From: Trileptium ribeirensis
Taxonomy: Eukaryota; Nematoda; Enoplea; Enoplida; Thoracostomopsidae
Direction: 5' to 3'
NCBI GenBank assembly: GCA_030248225.1
Contig: JASANE010026831.1
Location: 1-64,000 of the forward strand
DNA: 64,000 bases
Numbering within the stretch: position 1 is the first letter of the stretch; each line of letters starts with the position of its first letter. Below, in pieces: positions 1 to 10,903 of this stretch. Position numbers and translations under genes: made by a program. The notes under the pieces are model-generated. The model saw only the letters and a list, made by a program, of their open reading frames with translations. It ran no database searches and had not been told where the DNA came from.

Positions 1-306
1 AAAACAAATCAATTTCTGGGCCAGGGTCCACCCGTTTGCGTCAGTCAAGTTGTCATATGTAGCCAACCAGGCTTCAAAGTCCTATCCGTCGGCTCCTGAA
101 AATGGTGGGATGTCCCGTACTTGAATGATGGGACCCGTCGTCGTTCGTTGCGTCAACTGCTGCAGAATTGCGACTAGGGGGTCTCCCGAAGCGACTGGGC
201 TCGGTCCATTTGTACTACCAGCCGCAGTGGCAGGGCCACTTCCTATATTCGTCGTTCCCGCTGCACTACTGACTGGCGTTCTATTCGCGCTCGCTGGCAA
301 TGACAT
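1..306 (-). pseudogene. gag-like protein of an LTR retroelement, 5' part, cut by the window edge
   Basis: Reading the minus strand from an ATG at 306, a frame runs 74 codons to a stop at 82-84. The same frame then continues without further stops to base 1. The first part is Ala/Thr/Ser/Gly/Pro-rich low complexity, then comes PPFSGADG, the stop, and DFEAWLATYDNL. A disordered leader followed by an F-G-x(n)-D-x(3)-WL-x(2)-Y block is the usual start of Ty3/gypsy-type gag proteins, which coat the element RNA in cytoplasmic particles. Seen: the frame, the stop and the composition. Inferred: the family. The rest of the element would lie to the left of the window. The in-frame stop suggests a dead copy. 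Confidence 0.6.
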
Positions 307-1929
307 TTTGATCCGAACTTAAATATCAATTCCTATTTGTTTTGAGTTTGTGTGGCGTCCGTGGTCCCAGTCTGACGTGGGTACGGATGATATGATATAT
401 AATTGCTATATGTGTTTTCTTTACTGCGGAACCTTCTACTGTTGAGCAAGATTTTAATTCTCTAAAATACTCGTGCACTTATTCCTTAGGTATGTATCTG
501 GTCGTGTAAAATTTTCGCTTCGCTTCAATTTACAAGTTTACTCCTTACACTTGCCTCCTATAACCCACGTGTCCACTCTCAATTCGAGGCTCTTTCGTTG
601 GACCGGAATATCTGAAGCGAGGGGGCCCTATTCGGGGTTTGATCGAGGGATGAAATTAGTTCAATCGTCAAGTTTTACGTTATTGAGATGGTTACGCTAA
701 AATCCTACGCAGCAAAAGGTCGAGGTGGGTCATACCAACTCAGCAATGATTTCCTCAAGGTAATTTGATGTTCTCCAACAACCAACCAGGCTCTACTTAA
801 GTCTCGGTCTGGAGGTACGTGCTGTGAAGCAAAATACAAATTATCAAAGCCGGTGTTCCACTTCTAGCTCAAGCACTCATACACTAGTGCCAAAATGTCT
901 TATATATATATATGTGATACAAAATAACAAAACATATTACAAATTAGGCAAGATATTATACTGACCGTCGATAATTGTTTCTGAACAGTCTGAATGCTCG
1001 TTACAACGTCGGTATAATTCTTCCAGCTCACGACGGCACGATGATTATTAGGCGGTTCCTGGGTTTTGGAAGTAGTCCTGGTATCGATGTAAGCGTCCGG
1101 AGTGGCGGTATTGCAAATAACGTCGACAGAGCACCGCAATTATTGATTACGACGAAATGTTCGCTGCCGAGCCCACGCTGTCAAGACAAGGCTAGTCGAT
1201 ATCCACGAGTCGGACACACAGCCGGTGGCGTAAGCACTGTGTGCAGTGGCGGAAGTTGAGCAACCGACAAATGACAGTCCCAAGACGAATGGACGATAAC
1301 TTCAGACGGCTCGAAATGTCACAATCTTTCGCCGCACAATTAAAATACTGAAGGCGTAGATACCATTTATTCGTATAAAGTCAATGCTATTCGACCAATA
1401 GTAGTTTAGTCGTATCTCGATCAATTTGACTGCAATTAGATAAATACTTAAAATACCAGCCACACTCCGGATGAAATCGATTCCGAACACCCAACAACTA
1501 CCGATCCGACAAAATTTGACAGTTAATTTGACTCAGAGCATCCAGTGCTACCTTTGGCTCACACTATTTCAGCAGCTCGGATTATACAAATTTACATCCG
1601 ATCGGCACAATCCGGGAGCGTGCAGCGAGTAGCTTGACCACTAGAAATTAGTTTCACGTATGGCGACTAGGTGCGGTTGAGCGATGCCTCCACTGTAAAC
1701 TTGAAACAAGAGCGCCGAGCTCCCGGACTGCACAAATCTGACTACACACCTCTTAAATAACGCCATCACCAGTCTCGGTACATGAAACAAAAGTAAAAGT
1801 GCCTATTTGTATCATGACATCGTGAATGATACTAATTATAGAAGCAGCGAACATCGGGCAGGAATCCGTAGTGCGAGAGGTCCGACACCTATTAGTTTTA
1901 AATTTTTTCTAGAAATTTAGGTACGCCTC
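307..1929. other. spacer, possibly including the LTR/5' leader of the gag-like element
   Basis: No supportable gene. The first 200 bases lie upstream of the gag-like ATG on the minus strand, so they should be leader and LTR if the element is intact. A TGGGACC stretch near 355-375 (read on the minus strand) could be a primer-binding site, but I could not define LTR ends. A short (TA)n run is at about 901-914. The 94-codon plus-strand frame at 975-1259 has no recognisable domain. Confidence 0.3.
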
Positions 1930-3113
1930 ACGGCGTGGCCCCCACTTTATTTATGTACTAGGACCAGTTCTGGCCCTAAGGGATCTCAGCTGCACCACTT
2001 TCAATTTTCGCCGTGGTGCCCGGACAACCCCGGCTTACACGATTCCCCGGTGGACCTTGGTCTGACCGATGGGAACCGCTTAGCTTAGTAGGCCGCCGGC
2101 GGGTTTACCAGGGTGTTCGACCTGGCCCCTATGATGGCCCACGTGTCTAGGGGTATGGAGGTCCCCGTGAGGGAGGGTCATCCCCTAGGCCTGCTCACAG
2201 GTAATGAGGCTGACCCGTCTTTCCCTCATTCTGCTCCTAAATCTTAAACTGTAAATCCCTTTTTTGGGGAGGGTTCGAACAGATCCTACAGGTTAGTTAT
2301 TGGGGGTTAGTTATTGGGAGACGAGGTAGCACGGGTGTTAAGGGTGTGACATGGGTTGGCACAAGCGCTAATTAGATTTGCTGGAGTTGGTGGTGCGGGA
2401 ACTAGGATGGGACCAGTTGAATGGACGTGCGCTTTGCTTGCCATTTTAAACTAATTTTAGCAGGAATGCCAGATTTTTTAAATCCAATTTGTCTTATTTG
2501 GGTGTCGAATTTTGAAGTAAAATTCTATGCAGTTGCCTTAAGCGAGGCGTATCCCCACGAAACGAGGAGCGAAACAGGCGCAGGTGCGTTATTGGGGTTA
2601 CCACTTCACTCGGTGCTCTTCACGCTTGCCGGTCGAGCTAAATTAAATTGAGTTACAAAAACCCTGTCGTGTACATCCAAAAGACGCTCCGATAATTTAC
2701 TGTCAATTCGCCGTTTTTATGCATCACCCAACTCGGGTGCACACACAAGTAAAGATACGCACACATGATCAGGTATAATACACAAATATTGCGCGCACCA
2801 CTCCCGGTGCCCATTTCGCTACGATTTCACATAACATGCTAGCAGGATGTGCTTCCATACCTTACTCCGAATCCCTATTGACCGTCACCCTTAGAGCATA
2901 TTGTGGAAATTTTGATCAATACATTTCGCACCAGGCCTGACTGCTAAGAGTTTACCCGGTCCCAGATTTGAAGCTTAGTAAGTAATGATACTCCATGCCC
3001 GATTTGACTGCTAGGCTCTAAAATAGCTAGAAAGTTTGTGACTACACCAGCAACAAACTCTCGTTCCCCTTATCTGAATAAAATCGCAGTTGAAGGCCGA
3101 AAACAGCGAAAAC

Positions 3114-3166
3114 GCCTCGGGTGGACCTCTTCCACGCGTCTGCAGGTCGAAGAGTCCGCCCGAGGC
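3114..3166. repeat. long hairpin, copy 1
   Basis: Arms GCCTCGGGTGGACCTCTTC (3114-3132) and GAAGAGTCCGCCCGAGGC (3149-3166) pair with one bulged base and one G-T position. The 16-base loop contains CACGCGTCTGCAG. The same loop and a similar stem occur at 3943-3990. Confidence 0.7.
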
Positions 3167-3942
3167 ACTTAAGTCCTAAAATTTCAGTGCCGAGTACCCG
3201 TTTTGAATGCTACGGACATGTCGAGTCCAGTGAAGTTTCGAAATCGCCCCCGTTTTCTCAGTCAAAAACCCTACCTCTGAACTTAGCCTTAATAACGATT
3301 CGGAAACGGCCCTGACGCGCATAACCCTTGAGACGGTCGACAGCTGCACAGATGTAAAATAGTCCTGAGATACGTAACTTTGCAAACCGGTTGGCAATGG
3401 CTGTGATTTCGAAAGATTCGGAAAATACGCGTACTCCCTTGAGTTATTTTAAAATGCACGGGTTGCTTGTCGTTTTCTTTTCAAAGTAATGCAACAAAGC
3501 TCGACTTTGACGGCAACGTAGCTTTGAAAATAATGCAGCTTTGACGGCGACCCAGGGCTACACAAACGACAGAAGTAATTTAAACTACGCGACCTTTAAA
3601 ACAACTCTGACGCATACAGGGTTTTAAGAAAATTTGAATGTACTACATAACCGTTAAGGTACTTCTGAATCAAACCAGTCTTAAAGTACGCAATTTGAAA
3701 ACACGCAGAATTACACCCACCGAGCGTTTCCACAATGCTGCCCGGTGGGTGGGGAACCAGTCGAGCGCGAGGTACCCGTTTTCCATTTCAATTTACCGAT
3801 TTTGACCCCTATTTGTCGTGCTAAATTGCGGAGGCGCGGGCACAGCACTTACGGGAGCGCGAGGTATCCGACGGACACCCCAGCACCCGCAAGGGCTGCC
3901 CCAGGTCCTAAGCTCGAGAAAAGATCAAAAGCCTTGGAAAAC

Positions 3943-3990
3943 CCCGGGCGGGCCTCTTCCACGCGTCCGCAGTAGAAGAGCCCACCCGGG
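3943..3990. repeat. long hairpin, copy 2
   Basis: Arms CCCGGGCGGGCCTCTTC (3943-3959) and GAAGAGCCCACCCGGG (3975-3990) pair with one bulge. The loop CACGCGTCCGCAGTA is almost identical to that of the hairpin at 3114-3166. The stem base pairs differ between the copies while pairing is kept. Confidence 0.7.
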
Positions 3991-5433
3991 CACGAAACAA
4001 AAGCAAGCAAGGAATACAAAACGAAAAGAAAAACTACGGCGACAACCGCCGTCAAATCTTAAATTTAAAATTGCTCGACTGGTCCCGTTTTAGAAGGGTA
4101 CCGTTGTCTTTTATACCCTGAATTTCTCCTTTTGGACTGGTCTCAGAAGCGGCAACTCAAATAACAGAGCAATGTTAAAACCGCGGCGCAAACCATATAC
4201 ATACGACATAATTTTAAAATAGCTCCCACTTTCAAGCAACAACCAAATATACATAGCAATGATATGGAGACTAATTAAAACAAACCCCCTTGTAGAGCAG
4301 ACAACCGTAAGCTGTAGATCTCTTATGTGCAACAAGCAGCGATGAGCTGGTACGCAGCAGCAACTCACAGCGGACAGTGGCCGAAACGTGCCAAGTCGGC
4401 CCTGTAAACAACTAAACCTCGCCCTGGTCGAGGCGAGAAAATTTTAAAAACAAAATATAACGGCGCTCAGAGTGCCATTTGCTCATAGGGATATCGGAAC
4501 AATTTCGCCGATATCTCGTGATCAAAAACAGTAGGCGGCCGGGGGCAGGACCAGAATCATGCCCTGGCAGGCCGGCTACTGATAAAATTTTAAGATTTAA
4601 TATTCCTCCCATGAGAGGCCCGTTAGAGGCCGATTTAGGCGCCCAAAATCGAGAATTTTGGTATCCCTTTTAAGTTTAGGGGATCCTGAGCGGACCCGTG
4701 GGGGTGGGCGGCCCCGGTTTTCGACTAAACAGTTAGGGTAGAACCCGGTAAGTGTCCCGGGATCCGAAAATCGGGGAGTTTTAAATATCTTGGGTACCCT
4801 TTAGGGCTTAGAAAATTGGAGGCTTAAGCGCCTGTTTGGGGATCCGTAAGTATTTAGGGGATCCGAATTTTTAGACCCGCCGGGGCAATTTGACACCCCA
4901 GTAGATTCCTTAAGAGGGTTTAGTTACCCCCGCTCCTGTAAATTTAGAGAAACCCCAAAAATTAGACTTTTAGTGTCGCACCCTAAAATGATGTTTTCGA
5001 AAATCCGTATCCGAAAATTTAGTTCTCCAGGGCCGACAATTTGATTTCCTAAGCATGATCGGCCTGCGCATGTAAAATTCTGAAGGCGTCCTGGTAATTT
5101 TAGACCTTACCCAAAACACCTTTTATATACAACAAACCGTAAGCATGACTTACATCATACGATTACTGATAACAGCTGAGCGTATGCGCTGGGATCGGCC
5201 CAGGGTGACCAGTTTTCATGTAACGCCAAAAATCCCGATAAAATCGGTTGGTCCCTGGCCTCTCCGATCGCACACCCATACTTAGCGCAAACACGACATC
5301 ATATATAATACAATGCACAAGCAATTTGTATACATAGTACGACAGTGATTTGTTTCACGAGGATCGACCGGACACCCCTAATAGTGATCCTTTCTTTCAT
5401 ATTTGGTGCCAAAATCACCCCGGGCAGCTTCGG

Positions 5434-5538
5434 CGGTGGAGTGTGACCTTACGAGAATAGTACGTAAAATACGACATTTTTATTTCACATTAATAATGAC
5501 CTGATACAATGATATCAAACGGAGGCCACACTCCACCG
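5434..5538. repeat. short inverted-repeat unit (about 105 bp)
   Basis: The 16-base arm CGGTGGAGTGTGACCT (5434-5449) is matched, inverted, by AGGCCACACTCCACCG (5523-5538) with one mismatch. The 73 bases between are AT-rich. The shape fits a very small inverted-repeat transposable element or a structured leftover. I see no clear flanking duplication. Confidence 0.5.
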
Positions 5539-5632
5539 GTATCCGGTCGTCCATTCCCGTTTTCCTATGAAATTTGCTACGTTTTGAGCGTTTCCCTGTT
5601 TTCATAAGATTGGGCTGTTACATAACATATAT

Positions 5633-6612
5633 AAGCCTGACAGCTGATCGCACGATTTTTTCTATCCTGATTTCCTATCTATATATGCACTCTAACATTT
5701 ACCATTTCATTAGATATGAACACGAGTTTCGCGCTGGTATATCAGATATAAACCTGACAGCTCATACGCACGATTTTTTCTATCCTGATTTCCTATCTAT
5801 ATATGCACTCTAACATTTACCATTTCATTAGATATGAACACGGTTTCGCGCTGGTATATCATATATAATCCTGACAGCTGATACGCACGATTTTTCTATC
5901 CTGATTTCCTACCTATATATGCACTCTAACATTTACCACTTCATTAGGTATGAACACGGGTTTCGCGCTGGTATATCTTATATAAGAATGACAGCTGATC
6001 GCACGATTTTTCTATCCTGATTTCCTATCTATATATGCACTCTAACATTTATCATTTCATTAGATATGAGCACGGGTTTCGCGCTGGTATATGATATATA
6101 AGCCTGACAACTGATCGCACGATTTTTTCTATCCTGATTTCCTATCTATATATATGCACTCTAACATTTATCATTTCATTAGATATGAACATGGGTTTCG
6201 CGCTGGTATATCATATATAGGCCTGACAGCTGATACGCATGATTTTTTCTATCCTGATTTCCTATCTATATATGCACTCTAACATTTATCATTTCATTAG
6301 ATATGAACACGGGTTTCGCGCTGGTATATCATATATAAGCCTGACAGCTGATACGAATGATTTTTTCTATCCTGATTTCCTATCTATATATACACTCTAA
6401 CGTTTATCATTGCAATAGATATGAACACGGGTTTCGCGCTGGTATATCATATATAAGCCTGACAGCTGATACGCATGATGTTTTCTATCCTGATTTCCTA
6501 TCTATATATGCACTGTAACATTTATCATTTCATTAGATATGAACACGGGTTTCGCGCTGGTATATCATATATAAGCCTGACAGCTGATACGAATGATTTT
6601 TTCTATCATGAT
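5633..6612 (+). repeat. tandem array, about 117-bp unit, 8-9 copies
   Basis: A phrase containing TTTTTCTATCCTGATTTCC, CTATATATGCACTC, AGATATGAACACGGG and TTTCGCGCTGGTATATCA repeats at a spacing of 116-120 bases. The CACGATTTT/CATGATTTT phase points fall near 5651, 5769, 5886, 6002, 6118 and 6238, then three more. Copies differ by a few substitutions and 1-4-base indels. The last unit breaks mid-phrase at about 6610, where the next array begins. Open frames inside it have no meaning. Confidence 0.95.
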
Positions 6613-7454
6613 TTCCCACATTTTCCAGTTTCCTAATTTTTTAATTTCCCTAGTTTCCTGTTTCCCACATTTTCCAGTTTCCTAATTTTCACGTTTTGCT
6701 AGTATCCCGTTTCCAGTTTCCCACATTTTCTCGAGTTTCCCAACTTTAGACACTTTCCAAACACTTTCCCGCTTTCTACATTTTCCAATTTCCTAATTTT
6801 CCCGTTCCCCAAATTTATGTAGTTTCCAAACACTTTCCTTTCTCCGAGTTTCCAGTTTTCCACATTTTTTAATTTTCCCGAGTTTCCCAACTTTATGCCG
6901 TTTCCAAACACTTTCCCGTTTCACACATTTACCAGTTTCTTCATTTTAGCGTTTCCCAAGCTTCCCGTTTCCTAATTTTTTCGTTTCCCAAATTTATGCA
7001 GTTTCCAAAAACTTCCCGTTTCCCAACTTTCCCGTTTCCCACATTTTCCAATTTCCTAATTTTTCCGTTTCTCACATTTTTCAGTTTCCTAATTTTCCCG
7101 TTTCCGAGCTTCCCGTTTCCCACATCTTCCAGTTTACTAAGTTTCCCGTTTCCCGAGTTTCCCGTTTTCCAACTTTATGCTGTTTCCAAAAACTTTCTCG
7201 TTTCCCGTTTCCCACATTTTCCAGTTTCCCAAATTTATGCAGTTTCCAAACACTTCCTCGCTTCCCAACTTTCCCGTTTTTCACACTTTCCAATTTTCTC
7301 GTTTCCCAATTTTATGGCAGTTTCCAAACACTTTCCCGTTTCCCAAGTTTACCGTTTCCCGAGTTTCACTTTTCCCAACTTTATGCAGTTTCCAAACACT
7401 TTCCTGTTTCCCAACTTTATGCAGTTTCCAAACGCATTCCCGTTTCCCGTTTCC
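6613..7454 (+). repeat. pyrimidine-rich degenerate tandem array
   Basis: Built from TTTCCCGTTTCCCA-CATTTTCCAGTTTCCTAATTTT-type phrases. A longer phrase, CCAACTTTATGCAG then TTTCCAAACACTTTCCCG, recurs at irregular spacing about nine times (near 6738, 6808, 6886, 6987, 7168, 7227, 7305, 7374 and 7409). The plus strand is overwhelmingly C and T. The 156-codon and 118-codon frames here are by-products of the repeat. Confidence 0.95.
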
Positions 7455-8445
7455 CACTTGTCCTAACTCTCCTGATTGTCCTAACTGTCCCGATTGTCCC
7501 AACTGTCCCGATTGTCCTAACTGTCCCGATTGACTTAGCTGTCCCGACTGTCCTAACTGTCCCGATAGTCCTAACTGTCCCGACTGTCCTAACTGTCCTG
7601 ATTGTCTTAACTGTCCCTATTGTCCTAACTGTCCCAATTTTCCTAACTGTCCCGATTGTCCCAACTGTCCCGATTGTCCTAACTGTCCCTCTTTTCCTAG
7701 TTGTCCCAACTGTCCCGATTGTCCTAAGTGTGCCTATTGTCCTAACTGTCCCTATTGACTTAACTGTCCCGACTGTCCTAACTGTCCCGATTGTCCCAAT
7801 TATCCCGAGTGTTTTAACTCTCCCGATTGTCCTAACTGTCCCGATTGTCCTAACTGTCCCTATTGTCCTAACTGGCCCGATTGTCCTAACTGTCCCGATT
7901 GTCCTACCTGTCCCGATTGTCCTACCTGTCCCGATTGTCCTAAACGTCCCGATTGTCCTAACTGTCCCGATTGTCCCAACTGTCCCGATTGTCCTAACTG
8001 TACTGATTGTCGTAACTGTCCTAATTGTCCCAACTGTCCCGATTGTCCTAACTGTCCCGATTGACTTAACTGTTCCGACTGTCCTAACTGTCCGGATTGT
8101 CCTACCCGTCCCGACTGTCCTAACTGTCCCGATTGTCCCAACTGTCCCGAGTGTTTTAACTGTCCCGATTGTCCTAACTGTCCCGATTGTCCTAACTGTC
8201 CCTATTGTCCTAACTGTCCCGATTGTCCCAACTGTCCCGATTGTCCTAACTGTGCCGATTGTCCTATACCTGTACCGATTGTCCTAACTGTCCCGATTGT
8301 CCTAACTGTCGCGATTCTCGTAACTGTCCTGATTGTCCCAACTGTCTCGATTGTCCTAACTGTCCCGATTGTCTTAACTGTCCCGACTGTCCTAACTGTC
8401 CCGATTGTCCTAACTGTCCCGATTGTCCTAACTGTCCCAATTTTC
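7455..8445 (+). repeat. tandem array of 18-bp unit TGTCCTAACTGTCCCGAT, about 55 copies
   Basis: Two 9-base half-units, TGTCCTAAC and TGTCCCGAT, alternate for almost 1 kb with scattered substitutions. Because 18 is divisible by 3, several frames stay open (a Pro-Ile-Val-Leu-Thr-Val frame on plus, a Gly-Gln-Leu/Ser frame on minus). This gives a 185-codon frame with no biological credibility. Confidence 0.97.
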
Positions 8446-8480
8446 CAACTGGGACAATCGGGACAGTTGGGATATTCGGG
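8446..8480 (-). repeat. inverted end of the 18-bp array
   Basis: At the right edge the array switches strand: GGGACAATCGGGACAGTTGG (8451-8470) is the exact reverse complement of one unit. It follows units in the forward sense after a short AATTTTCCAACT spacer, so the junction can fold into a hairpin. Confidence 0.85.
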
Positions 8481-8547
8481 CCATTTGGAACTTACGATTC
8501 AGCTAGACACACACAGTAATGTTGTAGACACACATAAAATATACGTT

Positions 8548-8566
8548 GACTGTCCCAGGGACAGTC
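8548..8566. repeat. 19-base perfect palindrome
   Basis: GACTGTCCC-A-GGGACAGTC, 9-base arms around one central base. It lies about 80 bases beyond the array and is made of the same TGTCCC core. Confidence 0.8.
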
Positions 8567-9849
8567 GGGAAGCCCCTAAGGTTGACATGGGCCTAGTATC
8601 GAATAGGTAAATTGTTGATCTATCAGAATTTATTCCAGTTCACATGGATGAGATACATTTTATAAACGCTTCGAATAAGCTACTATTTGGGGTTGTCATA
8701 TAACGAATTTTGTTATTATCTTCGCATGATGGTGGACGCATCAGCGCGAATATTATTTTTTTCGGAATCTATCATAACTGTGTATCAGTCACTCATGCTT
8801 ATATGTTGAATCTCAGGTTAAATTGGCTATATAGCTACGGTAATAAATATATACCTCAAATCTACACATACGTACACACATTTTATAAATTGGCTTTTCA
8901 AAAGAGAAGTTTCTTATTTTGTATATAACACGTATGTGCGGTATTTATTGTATTTTTCCAGTGCTTTCAAGTTGTATGTAATAGCTTATATTACCTTGAA
9001 AGTCAATTTCTGGTCTTTTCAAACATAAGTTGAACGTCGCCAACTATAATAAATATGTTTTAAACTAAGTATTTAATTTGCAATTGTTTATCGCATACCT
9101 TTCAGTGAGAGATTTGACTACTTAAGTAGTAATATTTTACCTGTGTCATGGCTTTTCTACTAATTTATTTTTATTAAAAAGCTAAACAGTTCAAGACTGG
9201 TCGCCTGGTAAAATTTATGGCTAGCAGACTCTAGCCATAGCCTCTGTTGTGCTCTGAAAACAGTATGTGTTTGATGAATACCTCTCCTGGCTCAGAGAAA
9301 GTCCTGTTATATTCGTATCTATCTGACAGTTTATTCCGAAACATGATTTAATGCCGAATATGAGTAATGGCTTCTTGACCTTTTTGTAAGTTGTTTGCCT
9401 TTCCATTTTTGCAATGTAATGTGCGTAACAGCAGTAAATGCTTGAGATAGTTTCTATTATTTATGCTTTAAGTGAATTATATGACGTTGCCATTCTGAAA
9501 ATCATGTAAAAAGCAGCAAAATTGAGTAGTTCTGTACAAAACCGATAACATTGTCTGGCTCTGATCTGTTTTTTCGAAGAAATACAATAAAAACTTCGCA
9601 TATTTCCATCACCATGAAGCTATCAGACAATGCGACTTGTTGAATTATTGAATGTAGCAACTTTTATCAATACATAGTTGATCATGCACCGTTGTTATTT
9701 TCATTCCTCTATCAACTTCCACGCCTAATATCTCAATAACCATTCATCTGATGTTGACGATTTACGGCTTGTTAAGTGGAGTTGCACATTTATTTAGTGT
9801 TCGCAGAAACCGTTAAAAAATACCATTAAAGTTACCCCTGCCGATGAGG
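8567..9849. other. AT-rich spacer, no gene seen
   Basis: No frame above about 72 codons, no recognisable domain, no repeat structure that I can support. Confidence 0.5.
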
Positions 9850-10080
9850 AGATAGGGGGTTACACCCGTACAGGTCGGACCGCCGCTCAAGTCAGATGGA
9901 CACCCGCTGCACCAAGACACAGGAAAATTTTAGTAAAAATAGGGTTGAAATTGGCTATCAATAAGGGAAATCAGGAAAAATTTACCACAAATTAGCAAAA
10001 ATTGGGTAAAATTTACAAAAATTTGGAAAAAATTTTGAGTTCCTAGAAATTTCAAAAATTAACTTGAGGACCTCCCCCAA
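9850..10080. repeat. dispersed repeat of the AAAATT-GCAAAAATTGGG type, copy 1
   Basis: A GC-rich head (CACCCGTACAGGTCGG...) is followed by about 130 bases of degenerate AAAATTTAGCAAAAATTGGGTAAAATTTAC phrases. It then passes into a CCTCCCCC-type flank. The same head-core-flank arrangement appears at 25530-25870 and 59850-60090, and less clearly near 25030-25200 and 34140-34330. Confidence 0.55.
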
Positions 10081-10165
10081 GACTATGTAATTTCTTAAGC
10101 CAACGGAGCTTCGAAACATATGCTTCAAAGTGCTGACGTCATTTCAACTGACGTATGTAAATAAA

Positions 10166-10903
10166 AATGGAACTAAATAAACATCCAGGTTTGACTTTTT
10201 GCTGAACATCCGCATCCTAGCTAGCCATACAGTATTTGAAGTTGATAATTCCACAGGTTGTAGCGCAGAGCCTAATAACAGACAAAATGTTTTGAAATAT
10301 GTGAGAAGGTGAGAATGGAACTAAATAAGCATCCAGGTTTGACTTTTTGCTGAACATCCGCATCCTAGCTAGCCATACAGTATTTGAAGTTGATAATTCC
10401 ACAGGTTGTAGCGCAGAGCCTAATAACAGACAAAATGTTTTTAAATATGTGAGAAGGTGAGAATGGAACTAAATAAGCATCCAGGTTTGACTTTTTGCTG
10501 AACATCCGCATCCTAGCTAGCCATACAGTATTTGAAGTTGATAATTCCACAGGTTGTAGCGCAGAGCCTAATAACAGACAAAATGTTTTTAAATATGTGA
10601 GAAGGTGAGAATGGAACTAAATAAGCATCCAGGTTTGACTTTTTGCTGAACATCCGCATCCTAGCTAGCCATACAGTATTTGAAGTTGATAATTCCACAG
10701 GTTGTAGCGCAGAGCCTAATAACAGACAAAATGTTTTTAAATATGTGAGAAGGTGAGAATGGAACTAAATAAGCATCCAGGTTTGACTTTTTGCTGAACA
10801 TCCGCATCCTAGCTAGCCATATAGTATTTGAAGTTGATAATTCCACAGGCTGTAGCGCAGAGCCTAATAGCAGACAAAATGTTTTTAAATATGCGATAAG
10901 GTC
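10166..10903. repeat. tandem array, 148-bp unit, five copies
   Basis: AATGGAACTAAATAAGCATC recurs at 10314, 10462, 10610 and 10758, after a first copy at 10166 with AAACATC; the step is exactly 148 bases each time. The central copies are nearly identical; the first and last differ at a few positions (e.g. ATACAGT against ATATAGT, TAACAGAC against TAGCAGAC). Each copy carries the same 61-codon minus-strand frame with no known domain. The array lies about 1.2 kb beyond the GST stop codon, outside the gene. Confidence 0.97.

Larger units (their letters stand above)
1930..4990 (+). mobile_element. unclassified dispersed element, left copy (modules A-D)
   Basis: A GC-richer stretch whose parts recur in the same order on the minus strand at 58263-55650. 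Module A (about 1950-2260) matches 58230-57910 over some 300 bases, e.g. GGGTTTACCAGGGTGTTCG in both. Module B (about 3840-3990, including a long hairpin) matches about 56900-56770. Module C (4020-4130) matches about 56740-56620, e.g. GCTCGACT-GT-CC. Module D (4520-4990) matches 56090-55650, including GTTAGAGGCCG-TTTAGGCG. The spacing between modules differs between copies. I recognise no protein here and module A is broken by stops. It could be the non-coding end of an LTR or other retroelement. Outer boundaries are approximate. Confidence 0.6.

Noticed and set aside
5633..6612. CRISPR-like array
   Set aside because: Direct tandem units without unique spacers, in a eukaryotic context.
6996..7466. 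156-codon Phe/Pro/Ser-rich open frame
   Set aside because: Lies wholly in the pyrimidine-rich array; no coding features.
7730..8287. 185-codon open frame (Pro-Ile-Val-Leu-Thr-Val repeats)
   Set aside because: A by-product of an 18-bp tandem array whose length is a multiple of three; other frames are open for the same reason.
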